This document shows positions 1-12,161 of a stretch of 64,000 nt of DNA, in pieces. The position numbers were made by a program, and so were the translations under genes. The notes beneath the pieces are model-generated. The model was not told the DNA's origin, made no database searches, and worked only from the letters and a program-made list of their open reading frames with translations. Origin of the DNA: Cymbidium sinense (Eukaryota > Streptophyta > Magnoliopsida > Asparagales > Orchidaceae); assembly GCA_021442155.1 (NCBI GenBank), contig CM038220.1:78789817-78853816 (forward strand). Direction: 5' to 3'. How positions within the stretch are numbered: the stretch's first letter is position 1; every line of letters starts with the position of its first letter.

Positions 1-239
1 TATAAAAATACTATTTACCATTTCTCTCATATGGAACATATATTTAGCACAATATTCAATTCGATATGTATTATTATGTTATTGTGGAGCTCAAATGTTG
101 GCATAGAAGGCTCGCAATATATATAATATTCAATGATTAGCAATATATTAGTGTGTATTCCAACTAAATTTTAATTTTTACATATATTATTTACTATCAT
201 CAATCGACTATTTAAAAAATAAATCTTTAATTTGCATAA

Positions 240-835
240 AAATTTATTAAATTTGCCAAAAATGGCGTACATAGTGAGGTACAAAAGTCAGTATAGTGAG
301 TGCAGAGGAGGTGAGAGAATGCACAAAGCTATAGAGTGCAGGGAGTGAGAGTCTGAGGAGTATAGAGTGCAGGAGGTACAGGAAACATGAGATGTCAGGG
401 AATCTACTAAGATTGACCAAGCACAACCATTGCCTCATTAGAGATTTAGTTACAATGTTACAACCAGAAGAGTGAAACAAAACAACGCAGAGAAGCAGTG
501 GCGAGGTCAGGAGAACAGAGGAGGTATAAGTCTGAGGAGTACAAAGGTGATGTCTGAGGAGACCAATCTACTAAGATTCACCAAGCACAATACCTCATTG
601 CCTCATTAGAGATTTAGTTACAATGTCAAACAAACAGAAAGTTTTCACAAAACAACCGCAGGAGAGTGCAGGGAATGCAGTGAGTGCAGAGAGTCGAGAG
701 GTATAGAGTCTGAGGTACAAAGATGCAGATGTGACAGAGAAAATCTACTAAAATTCATCAGAACAGCCACCTCATTGCCTCATTAGGGATTTAGTTGCCA
801 TGATCGAACAACCATGCTCTGAGAAAGTGAAAAAA
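240..835. repeat. Degenerate tandem repeat, about 165-bp period, three units
   Basis: A block reading approximately AATCTACTAARATTCA, then CCTCATTGCCTCATTAGRGATTTAG, recurs near 403, 567 and 737. The units are joined by purine-rich GAGTGCAGGGAGTGAGAG-like stretches. It lies beside the 3' side of the Ulp1-like relic, the same place that the subterminal arrays occupy relative to the second Ulp1-like gene. It may therefore be the subterminal array of another Mutator-like copy. That link is inference, because the unit sequences are not obviously alike. Confidence 0.6.
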
Positions 836-1039
836 AGCTGGAAGAAATAATAACCTCAAATGCAAATGAACATTACTAAAATGTCGATTACATGGAACAA
901 CGGAATTATCACTACATAAACCCTGAAATAACAAGCAGTTTATCCTACCTAAAATTTGAACAACTAAAATGCAAACTTTTATTTAATTGTTTTTTGAGGC
1001 CAACAAAAATCGCATAAACAAAATCGACTAAATCTATTC

Positions 1040-2410
1040 ATTTTTTGTCCCAGTCCTTGTTGAGCCAGTTAATTGTGGGCTTCTCGATTGCTTCCGTATT
1101 TGCAAATGAACATGCCGGTCGATCGTTAGGGTCAACTCACCGTTTCAATTGGCCATTTCTTGGGTTCTTTGAAAATAATGGCGATATCTGAGCAGAATTT
1201 AATCACAGAAGATGGATAAGGTATTAGTGTGATCCCGGAGAACCCAAAAGAAATGCATACCATTTTGCGAATGCCTTTATGTGTCGGTTTGGCAATGAGT
1301 GAAATAAAATGACCACCGCCAAACTTGATATTGCAAGAGTGTCAGATTATGGATGGGGGAAGCGGCTTGGATGCACTATCTGCGGTGACATCTTTGGATA
1401 TACATCTTGCTTTCTTTTAGCAAGCCATATCTGCATAATTCTACAAGGATGCGGATAACATCTATAAGACATACATGAATATCAAGAATGAATTGCGAAC
1501 TAGTAATTTTGGAGTAACTCACCCGATGTAAGCATGAAATGTAAAGGAATGGGACATACAATCACAGGCAAGGAGTACTTCTCAGTATGATATGCGCAGC
1601 GCGTGCATCCGAATCTTGGTCCATCAGTAAATCGTCAATCTGCCCTCGCGAAATAATAATATTGCCAGCTGCGAGCATTGTATCTCCCCTGCATTATCAG
1701 ACACAGTCATTTTTTAAAGCAAAGAAATGAAAATGAATGATATGAGGAAGATGCGGTGACTTACTTGTCACGGAAAGCGAGCACGACCTCATGAGTTGGA
1801 GCATCGGTAGGCATGCCATCCCTAGATGGGAAGTCCACAAACTGGCTGCCTCATTTGAATATAATTATTTAGTGGTGGTAAAATCTATATCCATTGTCAT
1901 CAAAAGATTGAGCATCGAACTTCGCCTTACCTCGCTCCTCCACATGATAGCCTCGATGGCTCATCAAAGGAAAGCCTCGGCGGCAGACAATTCGAAAGTG
2001 AAACCGAACGGTCATCTATTTAATCATATTATTCATTAAATTAACGTAATACCTCACGTAGCCGAGGTGGAGGATGGCGGTCGAGCGACCACTCTTAGCG
2101 CGTAGTGGTGAGGTGAACTGAACATTCCTCTTCCTCGTCGTGCCTTCACCCATGCACGATAGGGGCGATATAGCTTATATGCTGGTGGGAGTCTCCCCTT
2201 GACTCGACGGATCTTCTCCCAGACTCCAGGGAGCTCCCACTATAAAGGTCTCCACGAGAAGATACCGGTGGTCTCCTCCAGTGGCCTTCCACTCCGGGGG
2301 ATGGAGCACTCCTCTGCCGGGGTAACTTCCATGTAACCTGCATGAATGTCATCCGACCTCTCATCCTTGCATGGTGGGATGCCACAACTTCCCTCAACTC
2401 CCTCAAACGC
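1040..2410 (-). pseudogene. Ulp1-like (peptidase C48) transposon-type protease relic, copy 1
   Basis: Read on the minus strand, this stretch aligns piece by piece with the better preserved copy at 13560-15260. Shared blocks are a GQIDDLLMDQ-like segment near 1610-1650, a GLLKESKMYIQ segment near 1385-1440, and the GMFICKY segment that follows the catalytic Cys near 1105-1125. Exon-intron style edges (GTAAG/GTGAG read on the minus strand) fall at matching places, for example near 1520 and 1764. The DCG motif that should supply the catalytic Cys appears broken by a two-base loss, and several frameshifts and stops divide the rest. The upstream part (about 2040-2410) is GC-rich and matches copy 2 only in short blocks. 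Ulp1 enzymes cleave SUMO-like modifiers; this copy cannot do so. Confidence 0.7.
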
Positions 2411-3830
2411 AAATAACTTATCTCTGAGATCCTTGATTGGGGGGTAGTAGCGAGGGCAAGCTAGACACCTTGCTTGGGGGAATATCCGGAGAGATATCTG
2501 GAATCAAGCAATAGAATAGGACATGAGCGATGTCGAGTTATGGAAGTTTCATGGGGATGAGAGGATGATTCAATGAGCAGTCTCCTCTTAAGTCCTCGAG
2601 TGTGAGGACTGTGTTAAAGATAGATGTGACCTAAACATATGTAAATGCATCACTACCTGAAATGAGCGAACATAACTAATTTCACATGGTCTCCTCCCAA
2701 ATCGTGAAGGCAACATCAAAACTTTATTTTAGGCCAACGCATAATATCGCGTGGTATGATGGAAATGACTATCTTGATAATGTGCTGCGGATCTACAACA
2801 AAAAAATGTATCACAGTTAAATTGCTCACATCAAGTAAAACTAAACTAAGGTCGAGCATACCATGAAGAGGCACAAAGCCACTCATGTAGCGCTTTCTTT
2901 GTGTCTTCTTTCTTGTAATGCCATTGAATTGACACTAAGAAGGCCCAAATGGCCTCATTATGTACTCGACAAATTTTTGATATTATGAGTAGCAATTAAA
3001 CTAAAGCTACTATAGTTGTGGTATGCAAAGAACAAATTTGAAATAAGAAAACGTGTTGTACAATAAATGTTTAAACGAACATATCCGATTGCTAAGCCCT
3101 AAGCATGACCGAAACGACGGGGTGGGCAACGACATGAAATTCTCTTAAATGAAAGCCTATACTGAGTATTACGAAAGAATACGATCAGATATTTGGTTCC
3201 CGAGGTTTAACGAGGTAAATCTCGGGTCGGTCGGGTAGCGATAAAAAAAAAATGCGTTTCGTCTGTCATTTTTTAATTAATTGAGCCGCTCATTTGATTA
3301 GATAGTAAATACGTTATTTGGATATACCCCATAAAATCCATAGCGGGATAATTACGATCTCATAAGCTAAGGCCGCCAGGATTGAGGAGGGGCGATATCT
3401 AAGGCGTTAAGATGGAGTGCCTTGGGTTTTTTTTGGTTCTTTCCGATTTATTTTTAACTACTGAAGGAGGTGGAGGGGGGGCCAAGCAATTGTACTATCT
3501 TCTCGTGGATCTAACCGAAGGTGGTCATAGAAGAAACGGATAAAATGGCTTTTGAATGAAGTCGTGAAGATCTGGTGAGTCGAAGTGCATGTGAATGAAG
3601 GACGGAGAGTGAGTTGGCCAGAGAGTGAAATTTCTTGAGGGAAGTCTTGAGGTCTTAAAGGGGTCAGCAGAAGCGACGTCCGTTTCATCTCATCGAGCTT
3701 TGGGAGAGGATTTCACATCGAGACGTCGATGGGGAGGCATAAGAACTGGAAGACCACACCGGAGGTGGATTCACTCCGCGTGAGGAGAAAAGTTGGCTTT
3801 GTTTAGAGTTTAGAAGGATGGGATGGGGCT
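2411..3830. other. No recognisable gene
   Basis: This stretch is mixed-composition DNA. A 76-codon minus-strand frame (3458-3688) lies in a pyrimidine-rich, moderately GC-rich patch, but I recognise no domain in it. Degraded exons of the neighbouring Ulp1-like relic may be present around 2690-2990, where a minus-strand segment reads KKEDTKKALHEWLC. I could not confirm that. Confidence 0.3.
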
Positions 3831-3897
3831 TTCAGTTGAGCTGAGGCATGGTGTTCGGCCTAGGTTGTGGTCGATGTAGGGAGAAAATATTACATGC

Positions 3898-4045
3898 GGA
3901 GTCCGGACGTAACTTTACATGCGGACTCCAATCGTATCGCTGCACGTGTCCAATATTAAAAAATATCATTTTTTCACGTTTTTTACAAGTAATGCGATTG
4001 TAACTAGACGACGATTGGCTTAACACTATCCGGGCGACCCGTCCA
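3898..4045 (+). repeat. Left terminal inverted repeat of the Mutator-like element
   Basis: The reverse complement of this stretch matches 20372-20529 over its full length with scattered mismatches. Shared blocks include TAGTGTTA, TTACTTGTAAAAA, AAAAAATGATAT and GTGCAGCGATACGATTGGAG. The outermost 32 bases fold back on themselves (GGAGTCCG at 3898-3905 with CGGACTCC at 3922-3929). Confidence 0.85.
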
Positions 4046-5334
4046 ACGGAGAAGAAAGCGTCAATGGGCTAAATGGAAAAAATAGGAAAATTGGAAAAAA
4101 TTGAGGAAAAAATATATACTCACAGGAGAGTACAGAGAGTACAACTCAAAAAAACTCCAAAACTAATATTAAGGCTCCAATCAACCAGAATTGAATATAC
4201 TAAATATTTCCTTTCCAAAGCAAAACAAATGAAAAAAAATAGGAAAATTGGGTACTCTAAGAGTACATAGAGTATAAACAAAAAAAATAAATCAAGCCAA
4301 GTGTCTTCAATTTGCTCAAAAGCGGTTGGGATTAAACACATTCTTCCCAAATAGGCATGAAAATTTGGAAAAAAACTGAGAAAAAAATCTATAATCTCAG
4401 GAGAGTATAAAGAGTACAACTCAAAAATAGCTCTAAAAACCTAATATTAAGGCTCCAATCAACTATAATTGAATATACTAAATATTTCCTTTCCAAACAA
4501 GCTAATATAAGTGGAAAAAATTGGGAAATTGTCTATACTCTCCTGAGAGTACAGAGAGTACAGATACAAAATAGCTAAGAAAATCAAGCCAAGAGCCTCC
4601 AAATTGCTCAAACAAGTTGGGATTAAACACATTCTTCCCAAACAAACATGAAAAATTGGAAAAAATTGAGAAAAAAATCTGTACTCTCAGGAGAGTATAG
4701 AGGGTACAACTCAAAAATAGCTCCAAAAATCTAATATTAAGACTCCAATCAACCTGTAATTGAATATACTAAATATTTCTTTTCCAAACAGGCTAATAGT
4801 AATGGAAAAAATTGAGAAATTGGTATGTACTCTCCTGAGAGTATAGAATCTGATACAAAATAAGCTTAAAGCAACACAACATCTCCCAAATTGCTCCAAA
4901 TAGTTTGCAGTCAACACATTCTATCCAAATAAGCATGAAAAATTGGAAAAAATTGAGAAAAAAATTTTTACTCTCAAAAGAGTACAGAGAGTACAACTTA
5001 AAAATAACTCCACAAAACCTAATATTAAGGCCAATCAACTTGAATATACTAAATATTTCCTTTCCAAACGCTAGCAGAAGTAGAAAAAATTAGAATTATA
5101 TCTCTCCGGCAGCAGAGAGTACAGATGCAAAATAGCTTAAAAAAGTAATACAACAGCTCTCAAATTGCTCCAAATAGTTTGCAGTCAACACATTCTATCC
5201 AAACAAGCATGAAAAATTGGAAAAAAATTGAGAAAAAATTTGTACTCTCAGGAGAGTAGAGAGAGTACAACTCAAAAATAGCTCCACAAAACCTAATATT
5301 AAGGCTCCAATCAACCTGTAATTGAATATACTAA
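4046..5334. repeat. Left subterminal tandem array, part 1
   Basis: The unit is a dimer of about 285 bp. The marker AAATATTTCCTTTCCAAA recurs near 4203, 4482, 4773 and 5052. Each half-unit carries GTACTCTCMKGAGAGTACAGAGAGTAC, with ACTCTCCTGAGAGT in one half and its complement ACTCTCAGGAGAGT in the other. The array is cut at 5334 by the 7.2-kb insertion and resumes in register at 12548. Short frames across it are by-products of the repeat and I did not call genes. Confidence 0.9.
5330..5334. repeat. Target-site duplication ACTAA, left copy
   Basis: ACTAA sits directly before the TG start of the nested element. It is repeated exactly at 12543-12547, right after the CA end. Confidence 0.85.
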
Positions 5335-5819
5335 TGTTGACCTACAACTATGTGTCATTTAAAATTAAATAAATGACATAGAGGTTAAATGCCCTAATCA
5401 CGGTCGAAATTAATTAAATTCGATTCGATTTGAAAATTCGACTTCATAATATGTCTAAAGCATCAAAAATAATTAAATAGAAAATATCAAATCAATTAAT
5501 GATCGATCCAAAAAAAATTAAAATTAATTTTAATTTGAAATTATGCGCAAATTAAAATCAAGAAGCCTCGACGATGTCTAAACGACCTCCATTTGCGAAA
5601 TTGATCGCGTCGTCGTCGCCGAAACGTTGAATTCTATCAAACAACGCCTTCCGAGACCCATTCGGCAAAGTGTGCGCGAATGTCGATCAATTCGAATGCG
5701 ACGTCGCATAATTTAAACCTAATTTCTCTACGACTGCCGTCGACGTTGTCCGAACAACCTCCGATCATGAAATTGATCGCGTCGTTGTTGCTGGAAACAC
5801 TAAATTGACACCCATATTG

Positions 5820-6345
5820 TTAGGGTTTAGTGCATAAATTAATATCACATAAAATAATATTAAATCATAATTAAAAGGACTAATGGTTGCTTAATCCCTT
5901 AAACCCCTCTTAAGCCCTACCTAACTCCCGCCGCTCGTTCAGCCAATCAGAACCCGCGATCGGCTCTAAAGGAAAGTTGACTCAGTTCTCGACATTTTTT
6001 CCTCTCTCGTTCTGCTCTCTCACTAAGCTCACGGCCTCTCCCACGATTCGACTCTCCCCCTCTCGCTTCCCTGCGGCTCTCATTGAAGCTTGATGATCCT
6101 CCTCTCACGCGAGCCCCTTCTTGTTCCTGTCTGGCAGTCTCACTTTTCTGCCACAGAAACGCTCCTCGTGCTCTCTCCTGACTCTCCGTTCTGCTCTGCT
6201 CTTCTCCTCTCATGATTCTTCCTTCTCTCTTCCGTCCATCACATGCAGTGAAGAACAGCGGAATCAGCCCTAACCGGTCCCTTTGCATAAGCCAACCGAA
6301 ACTCTCCTTCTTCTCCTTTTAGCAAATCAACATCCCCAGGTCGTT
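5820..6345 (+). promoter_or_regulatory. Promoter-like, pyrimidine-rich leader inside the nested element
   Basis: An AT-rich stretch at about 5820-5880 is followed by GCCAATCAGAACC (a CCAAT box) near 5941. About 350 bases of CT-rich sequence come next, ending in CTTTTAGCAAATC, which could be a splice acceptor. This is the layout expected of the U3/R part of a plant LTR promoter. No TATA box or start site is certain. Confidence 0.4.
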
Positions 6346-6599
6346 TCTCTCTAATCCTAAGCTATTCTTATGCATTTGGGTATGCTGAAAATTAGGGTTT
6401 GCAAAATATGCTTAAATTCATGTTTAAATTCATGATGAAAGTTTCCCTTTAATGCTTTGGGATAATGTATGGCCCAAATCTCATGCTTATTGCTTTTATT
6501 TATGAAATTTAAGTTGTTTAGTTTGCTGAAAAAATGCTTTGGGATGATGTATGGCCCAATGTTGTGCATGCTATATCTTTAGGGTAGTTATGATGCTAC

Positions 6600-7015
6600 T
6601 TTTGGAATTGGTTATACCTAAGGAAATCAAATCGATTTGCTTTCCAAGAATGTGATGTTTCTTGAAATCATTTCTATGAGAGGGGGGAAATAATTAATTT
6701 GTTATTTGAAGTGTGCTATTTGCTGAAATATTGTGTTTGCAAAGGGGGAAATTGTTGAATTCATGTCTACAAGATGGGGAAAACTATCAATTTGTTATCT
6801 AAAAGCATAATGCATGCTGAAAATATTTTTATTAAAGGGAAATTGAATCGATTTGCTTCTAATGTGTATGATACATGCTGAAAGTATTTTTATGAAAGGG
6901 GAAAACTGTTAGCTTGTTGTTTAGAGGCATAAAGCATGCTGAAATTTATTTTATGTAAGGGGAAATCAATTAGTTTGCTATCTAAAGATGTGATGCTTGC
7001 TGAAAATTGCTTTTA
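6600..7015. repeat. 61-bp tandem repeat
   Basis: Units reading GCATGCTGAAAxTATTTTTATxAAAGGGGAAA are spaced 61 bases apart in the best part, with GCTGAAA at about 6815, 6877, 6938 and 6999. More diverged units lie to the left, near 6529 and 6720. It belongs to the interior of the nested element. Confidence 0.75.
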
Positions 7016-7189
7016 TTTGAGCCGGAAGTTTGAAAATCTGATAAGGAAGGATGTATGGCTTAAATATCATAATATTTGCTGTTCTCCTATGAATTTCATG
7101 CTTCTATTTTGTTTCAATTGGTTTCCTATGAAGGGAATTATATATATCATGCCTCTTTCATATGCAAGCTTGAAATTTGTGATATAAGT

Positions 7190-9515
7190 ACCTACCATGT
7201 TCTCCAACATGGTAGGGAAAGGTTATGCTATCAAAATTTTGTCTCTCCGACATACACTATGCATGCCTTTCTTGGCATGGTGGTGCGTCTCTCATGGCAA
7301 CCCCACATGTGGGGGAGGCGGAGGCTGTAAATTTTGATTATTATGCTCCTAATCAAATATACATGCAGGCAGCTTTCTTTTGGTTTATATGCAAATGCAG
7401 GCTTTAAAATTATTACTATAAGTACCCGTTCACATTGTTCCAATGCGGCGGGGAAACTTTTGATAAGTACCATTCCGTTGTTCCAATTGGCGGGAAATAT
7501 CTCTTATATAGTACCCATCACATTGTCCCAATGCGGGAAACATAAGTACGTTCATGTTGTTCCAATGTGGTGGAAAATCATTGCTATAAGTACTTGCTCA
7601 CGTTGTTCCAACGTGGCAAGGAAATGCTATGCTATCAAAATTTCGGCCGCGGTGTCTCACGACATACACCTATGCATGCATGCATCTTGGCATGGTGGCC
7701 TCATGGCAACCCTCTGGGGGGAGGCGAGGTGTAAACTTTGATAAGCACGGAGATAATGATGCAAGGAAATATGCTTGCTATAAGTACCCGTTCACATTAT
7801 TCCAATGCGGCGGGAAACTTGTGATAAGTACCTGTTCACGTTGTTCCAATGTGGCAGGGAAATATGCTTGCTATAAGTACCCGTTCACATTGTTCCAATG
7901 CGGCGGGGAAACTTGCGATAAGTACTTGTTCACGTTGTTCCAACGCGTGGCGGCATTATGATAAGTAAGTCATGCATGTTGTTGCGTGGCAAAGAAATGC
8001 AATCTTGTGTAACCCCATGCACGCCTTTCTTGGCGTGGTGGGCAAATAAATTTTGGTCGCGGTATCTCCCAATACCAACCATGCACGCCTTTCTTGGCAT
8101 GATGGGAAGGTCTAGTCTCGGCGACCCCATCGGGGATGGCCGAGGTGCCAAATTTTAATAAGAAAAAAAAGGAGTTTAAATGTGTCATATATAAATGCTT
8201 ATACTTTAATTTCATATACATGTGAAATTGCTCTGTGCTATAAGTACCCGTTCACATTGTTCCAATGCATTGGGGAAACTTGTGATAAGTACTTGTTCAC
8301 GTTGTTCCAACGTGGCAGGGAAATATGCTTGTTATAAGTACCCGTTCATATTGTTCCAATGCGGCGGGAAATTTGTGATAAGTACCTGTTCACGTTGTTC
8401 CAACGCGGCGGAACTGATGATAAAGTACTTGCTCACGTTGTTCCAACGCGTGCAAGGAAATGCAATGTGTTAGAACCCATGCACGCCTTTCTTTGGTGGG
8501 CAAATAAACTTTCGAGAGGTGTCATCCACCTACCATTTTCTTGGCATGGTGGGAAGGCTTAGTCTCCCCCCTATCGGGATGATGCGGGAGGTCGCCAAAA
8601 TTTTCAATAAAAAAAAGGTGAAATATGTCATATATAAATGCTTATACTTTAATTTCATATACATGTGAATGCAAATTTCTTGCTCTCTATGTTATACCGC
8701 TCATTGCGACCGCTGATAAGTACCTATTCATGTTGTTCCAATGTGGCAGGGAAATCTATTGCTATAAGTACTTGCTCACGTTGTTCCAAACGGAAAATGT
8801 TGTGTCAGACCCATGCCGCCTTTCTTGTGGTGGGTAAATAATTACAGGTGTCTCCGACACCATGCCTTTCAGTGGAACTCTTCTCGAGGATTATAGGAAA
8901 TGCCAAATAAAACAAAAATGTGTAAAAATTTTCTAAGTGTTTGAAAAGGAAGGTATATGCATATAATTATTCATGCTTAGTTTTCTAAATGCTTGAATCT
9001 TTCTAGTATGTGGCAATCAATCATGCAATATTCAAAATCCTTTCTTTCTTATGCTTTAATTTCTTGCTGATTGGGAAGATTGATGCTTGCAAATTCCCCT
9101 TTTATATGTCTAACATGTGATCAAAGTGTGGCAAAGAAAACATATATGAAATGATACTTGCATGTGTGATATCTTGCTAACAGGGAAATGCTATGCTATC
9201 AAAGTTTCGACCCATGACACCACCCACCACGCCTTTCTTGGCATGGTGGCCGTCTCTTGGCAACCCTGGAGAGCCGGAGGTCGTTGTAAACTTTGATAAG
9301 CCGAGATAAGGATTCAGGAAAATTACTGCTATGTTATGCTAACCCCATGCACGCCTTTCTTGGCATGGTGGGCAAATAAATTTTCGATCTCACAACACCT
9401 ACCATGCACACCTTTCTTGGCGTGGTGGGAAGGCCTAGTCTTTCGAAGTAGCCCCCTATGCGGGGATGATGCCGGGAGGCTGGCAAAAATTTTGATAAAT
9501 AAAAATGTGAAATGT
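7190..9515. repeat. Composite higher-order tandem repeat
   Basis: Two modules alternate. Module one is pairs of 42-48-base units of the form ATAAGTACCCGTTCAC followed by ATTGTTCCAATGCGGCGGGAAA. They are clustered at about 7415-7640, 7780-7960, 8240-8460 and 8710-8800. Module two contains CATGCACGCCTTTCTTGGCA, then TGGTGGG, near 7260, 7675, 8015, 8080, 8480, 9230, 9350 and 9405. Together they form blocks of very roughly 450-500 bp. The many 60-130-codon frames here follow the repeat and have no recognisable domain. Confidence 0.85.
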
Positions 9516-10385
9516 CTAAGTATTTAAAAAAAAAAAGAAGGTACATGCATATGATTATTCATGCCTATCTCATTCATCATATTATATGACAATTACAGTA
9601 TGTTTACCTATTCTTAGCTTAGTTGTAACCTGAATCTTCATAGCATATGACAATTACTCATCTAAAGTTCAAATTCATTTTACCTAAGTGGTGATTATGC
9701 CATATGAATGGGTGAGAAATGAAAATGTGACACTCAATGCATGGAAAGATATAAGTGCATGTCATATATCATTTAGAAATAAATGGCAAGGGCTTCATAC
9801 TAAAATGCTTAAGTGAAATGATTCAGTGTGCATATTTAAAGTGTTATCTCATTCTATTCAGTTTGAATGTCTTTAATATGCAAGTTAAATGAAATCTATG
9901 ACCTTATGAAGCAATGTTCTTTTTTCTTAACCATTTGATTCATGCAAATACTTGAAAGAATGAAATTCATACTCTATAAAATGCATGCTTGATTTGTTAA
10001 AGAACAGACACATGCTTGATCTATGTTAAGTGGTTTAAAGAACCAATCAAATATCATTTACAATCACTTAGTTTTGCAATGTGCATTCACATTCTTATAA
10101 GAACTCTCACTGATACATGCAAGTAAATGAAAGAGTCAATGCATATCTTATAGATAAATCTATACTTGACTAATGACAAATAGTTGAGAGAGTCAACTGT
10201 CTTATAGTCTTATGAATGCATTTCTATTTGATCTATGATAAACATTTGAAATGGTCAAATTCACATTTGACAGAACAAATCTATATCTGATTTACAATGT
10301 TAGGTATCAGAGCCTATGCTTATAATTCGACATCTATGCCATGTCAAACATCGAAACTCTAACTTAGACATTCTAATGTCCATAG
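9516..10385. other. AT-rich filler of the nested element
   Basis: No gene is visible. Loose repeats resembling TTTGATCTATGATAAACATTTGA and TTGACTAATGACAAATAGTTGA occur between 10000 and 10280. The primer-binding-like TATCAGAGCC is at about 10309. Confidence 0.4.
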
Positions 10386-10387
10386 AT

Positions 10388-11420
10388 GATATCTTCCCGG
10401 TTTGGTCTTGACCGGTCCGTTAAAAACCAAAAATCTAATAATGCTATTGTAAATCTTAGAAGTTAATTCTATCACGAAATGATTAAAGATAAATATATCG
10501 ACATCATTGTTAATGTATCCTCTCAAATTCAAGATCATTAGAAGAAAAGTCTCAAACCCATCCTAAGTATAATCTAGAGTTGACAAGGTTTGGAGAGCGA
10601 TAGATCTTGAAATAATTAATTTAGATCCGATCTGCAGAAAATATTGAGTTGAGTCTATCCATCCCGGTTTGGTCTTCGGACCGGGTCCGGGTTAACAAAA
10701 CCTAAAAATCTCATATCAAAACTCATGATTGCATTACAATCAAGTCAAATACAAAAGAACAGATGCTATACTTCCCGGTTTGGTCTTCGGACCGGGTCCG
10801 GGTTAACAAAACCTAAAAATGTCATATTGAAATCTAAACTTGCAAATTACACCTACATTTCAACTAGACATTCAATGTCCATACAACATTTTAAAAGAAC
10901 AGATACTCGTATGTATGTTGAAGTGTTCAAACAATAGGGACATATGCAAGTTAGGTATAAAATAAAAGAACAGATGTTACATCTTCCCGGTTTGGTCTTC
11001 GGACCGGGTCCGGATTAACAAAACCTAAAAATGTCATATTAAAACCTAAACTTGCAAAATGAACCTATATTTCAACTTGTCATTTACATGTCCATACAAC
11101 ATTTTAAAAGAATAGATACTCGTATGTATGTTGGAATGTTCAAACATTAGGGACATGTGCAAGTAAGTCAAACATAAAAGAATAGATGCTATACTTCCCG
11201 GTTTGGTCTTAGGACCGGGTCCGGGTTAACAAAACTCAAAAATCAAAATTTAACATCGAAACTTCAACATTAGACATCTTAATGTCCATGCAATTTTCAA
11301 AAAACAGATATCCGTATGCATGTTGGAGTAATTACTAAGTCAAATATAAAGAACATATGCTACATAATCCCGGTTTGGTCTTCGGACCGGGTCCGGGTTA
11401 ACAAAACCTAAAAATTTGAT
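10388..11420. repeat. Six-copy GC-rich hairpin repeat in AT-rich DNA
   Basis: A block reading CCCGGTTTGGTCTTCGGACC, then GGGTCCGGGTTAACAAAACCTAAAAAT, occurs near 10395, 10664, 10773, 10986, 11196 and 11369. The later copies sit in tandem units of about 180-215 bp. In four copies the core is GGTC-TTCG-GACC, a stem closed by C-G around a TTCG loop. One copy has TTAG in the loop (11205-11216) and the first has lost two loop bases (10404-10413). The GC-rich block is far better conserved than the DNA between copies. Confidence 0.85.
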
Positions 11421-11429
11421 ATTATAAAA

Positions 11430-11645
11430 ATTTCAAATTAATAATATCTGAGAAGCTAATTCTATCATATAATACAAGATATGAACCAACTAACATAGCT
11501 TCTAAAATTCAAATTCTTAGGAAGAAAAGTCCCAAACCCGATCCTCATGTTTTAGAGTGGACAAGGTTTTGAAGGATTATACTTCTTGAGATAATGAATT
11601 TAGAATCCTCTATAGAAAGCTCAGTAGACAAGGTCTATCAATTGA
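11430..11645. repeat. Direct duplicate of 10440-10660
   Basis: Shared blocks include GAAGxTAATTCTATCA, TAGGAAGAAAAGTCxCAAAC, GAGTxGACAAGGTTT and TTGAxATAATxAATTTAGA. The two copies lie about 985 bases apart and bracket most of the hairpin array. The array therefore appears to have grown within, or been carried by, a larger duplication. Confidence 0.75.
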
Positions 11646-11954
11646 TATTAACCCTAGGATCGAGAAGGGTAATTATAATTAAAATTTCAACGATAAATGA
11701 TCATATATATTCAAATCTAAAATCAATCATAAAATGATCAAAATTCAAAGAAATACAAAAATATAAATAAAAAAAATGAAATGAATTATTTAAATTAAAA
11801 CTTAAAAATAAAAAAAATAAATAAAAAGATAAAAAATAAAAATCAATCCACCCCTCCGCAATTGTTTGTCTTCGGGTGGAAAATTAAGAAAACTTTTGCT
11901 CACAAAGAGCCAATGTCAAATTAAATAAACATTTACACTCAAATATTCTAAAGC

Positions 11955-12095
11955 ATGGGCGTGGCGTGTCCTCTGTCCACGTGGTTTTTGCCGTGATATG
12001 GCACCACATAAATGGCGGTTACGACCTGAGCCCTCTAATCGGGTGGTTCACCACGATATGGCACTACTAAATTACGGTCCGCGACGTAGAGTATG
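11955..12095. repeat. Two-unit tandem repeat of about 70 bp
   Basis: CCGTGATATGGCACCACATAAATGGCGGTTACGAC and CACGATATGGCACTACTAAATTACGGTCCGCGAC follow one another, set in a GC-richer patch near the right end of the nested element. No coding role is apparent. Confidence 0.6.
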
Positions 12096-12161
12096 TTCCC
12101 CAACGGCTTTGCTCTTTGTGAAATGTAGAATGTATTTAGTTGGGCAAAAGCCATATGTTAG

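Noticed and set aside
3889..3897. Nine-base target duplication for the Mutator-like element (ATTACATGC / ATTGCAGAT)
   Set aside because: Only five of nine positions agree, too weak to report as a duplication.
4073..5093. Overlapping 60-99-codon frames on both strands in the left array
   Set aside because: They follow the 285-bp repeat period, which explains them fully.
7190..9515. Could the regularly spaced repeats be a CRISPR array?
   Set aside because: Units are degenerate, variable in length and nested in a plant retroelement, with no spacer-repeat structure or cas genes.
10303..10318. Primer-binding-site-like TAGGTATCAGAGCC inside the nested element
   Set aside because: It is not preceded by an LTR end that matches the true 3' end of the insertion, so I do not use it to define a 5' LTR, although it keeps the non-solo reading open.
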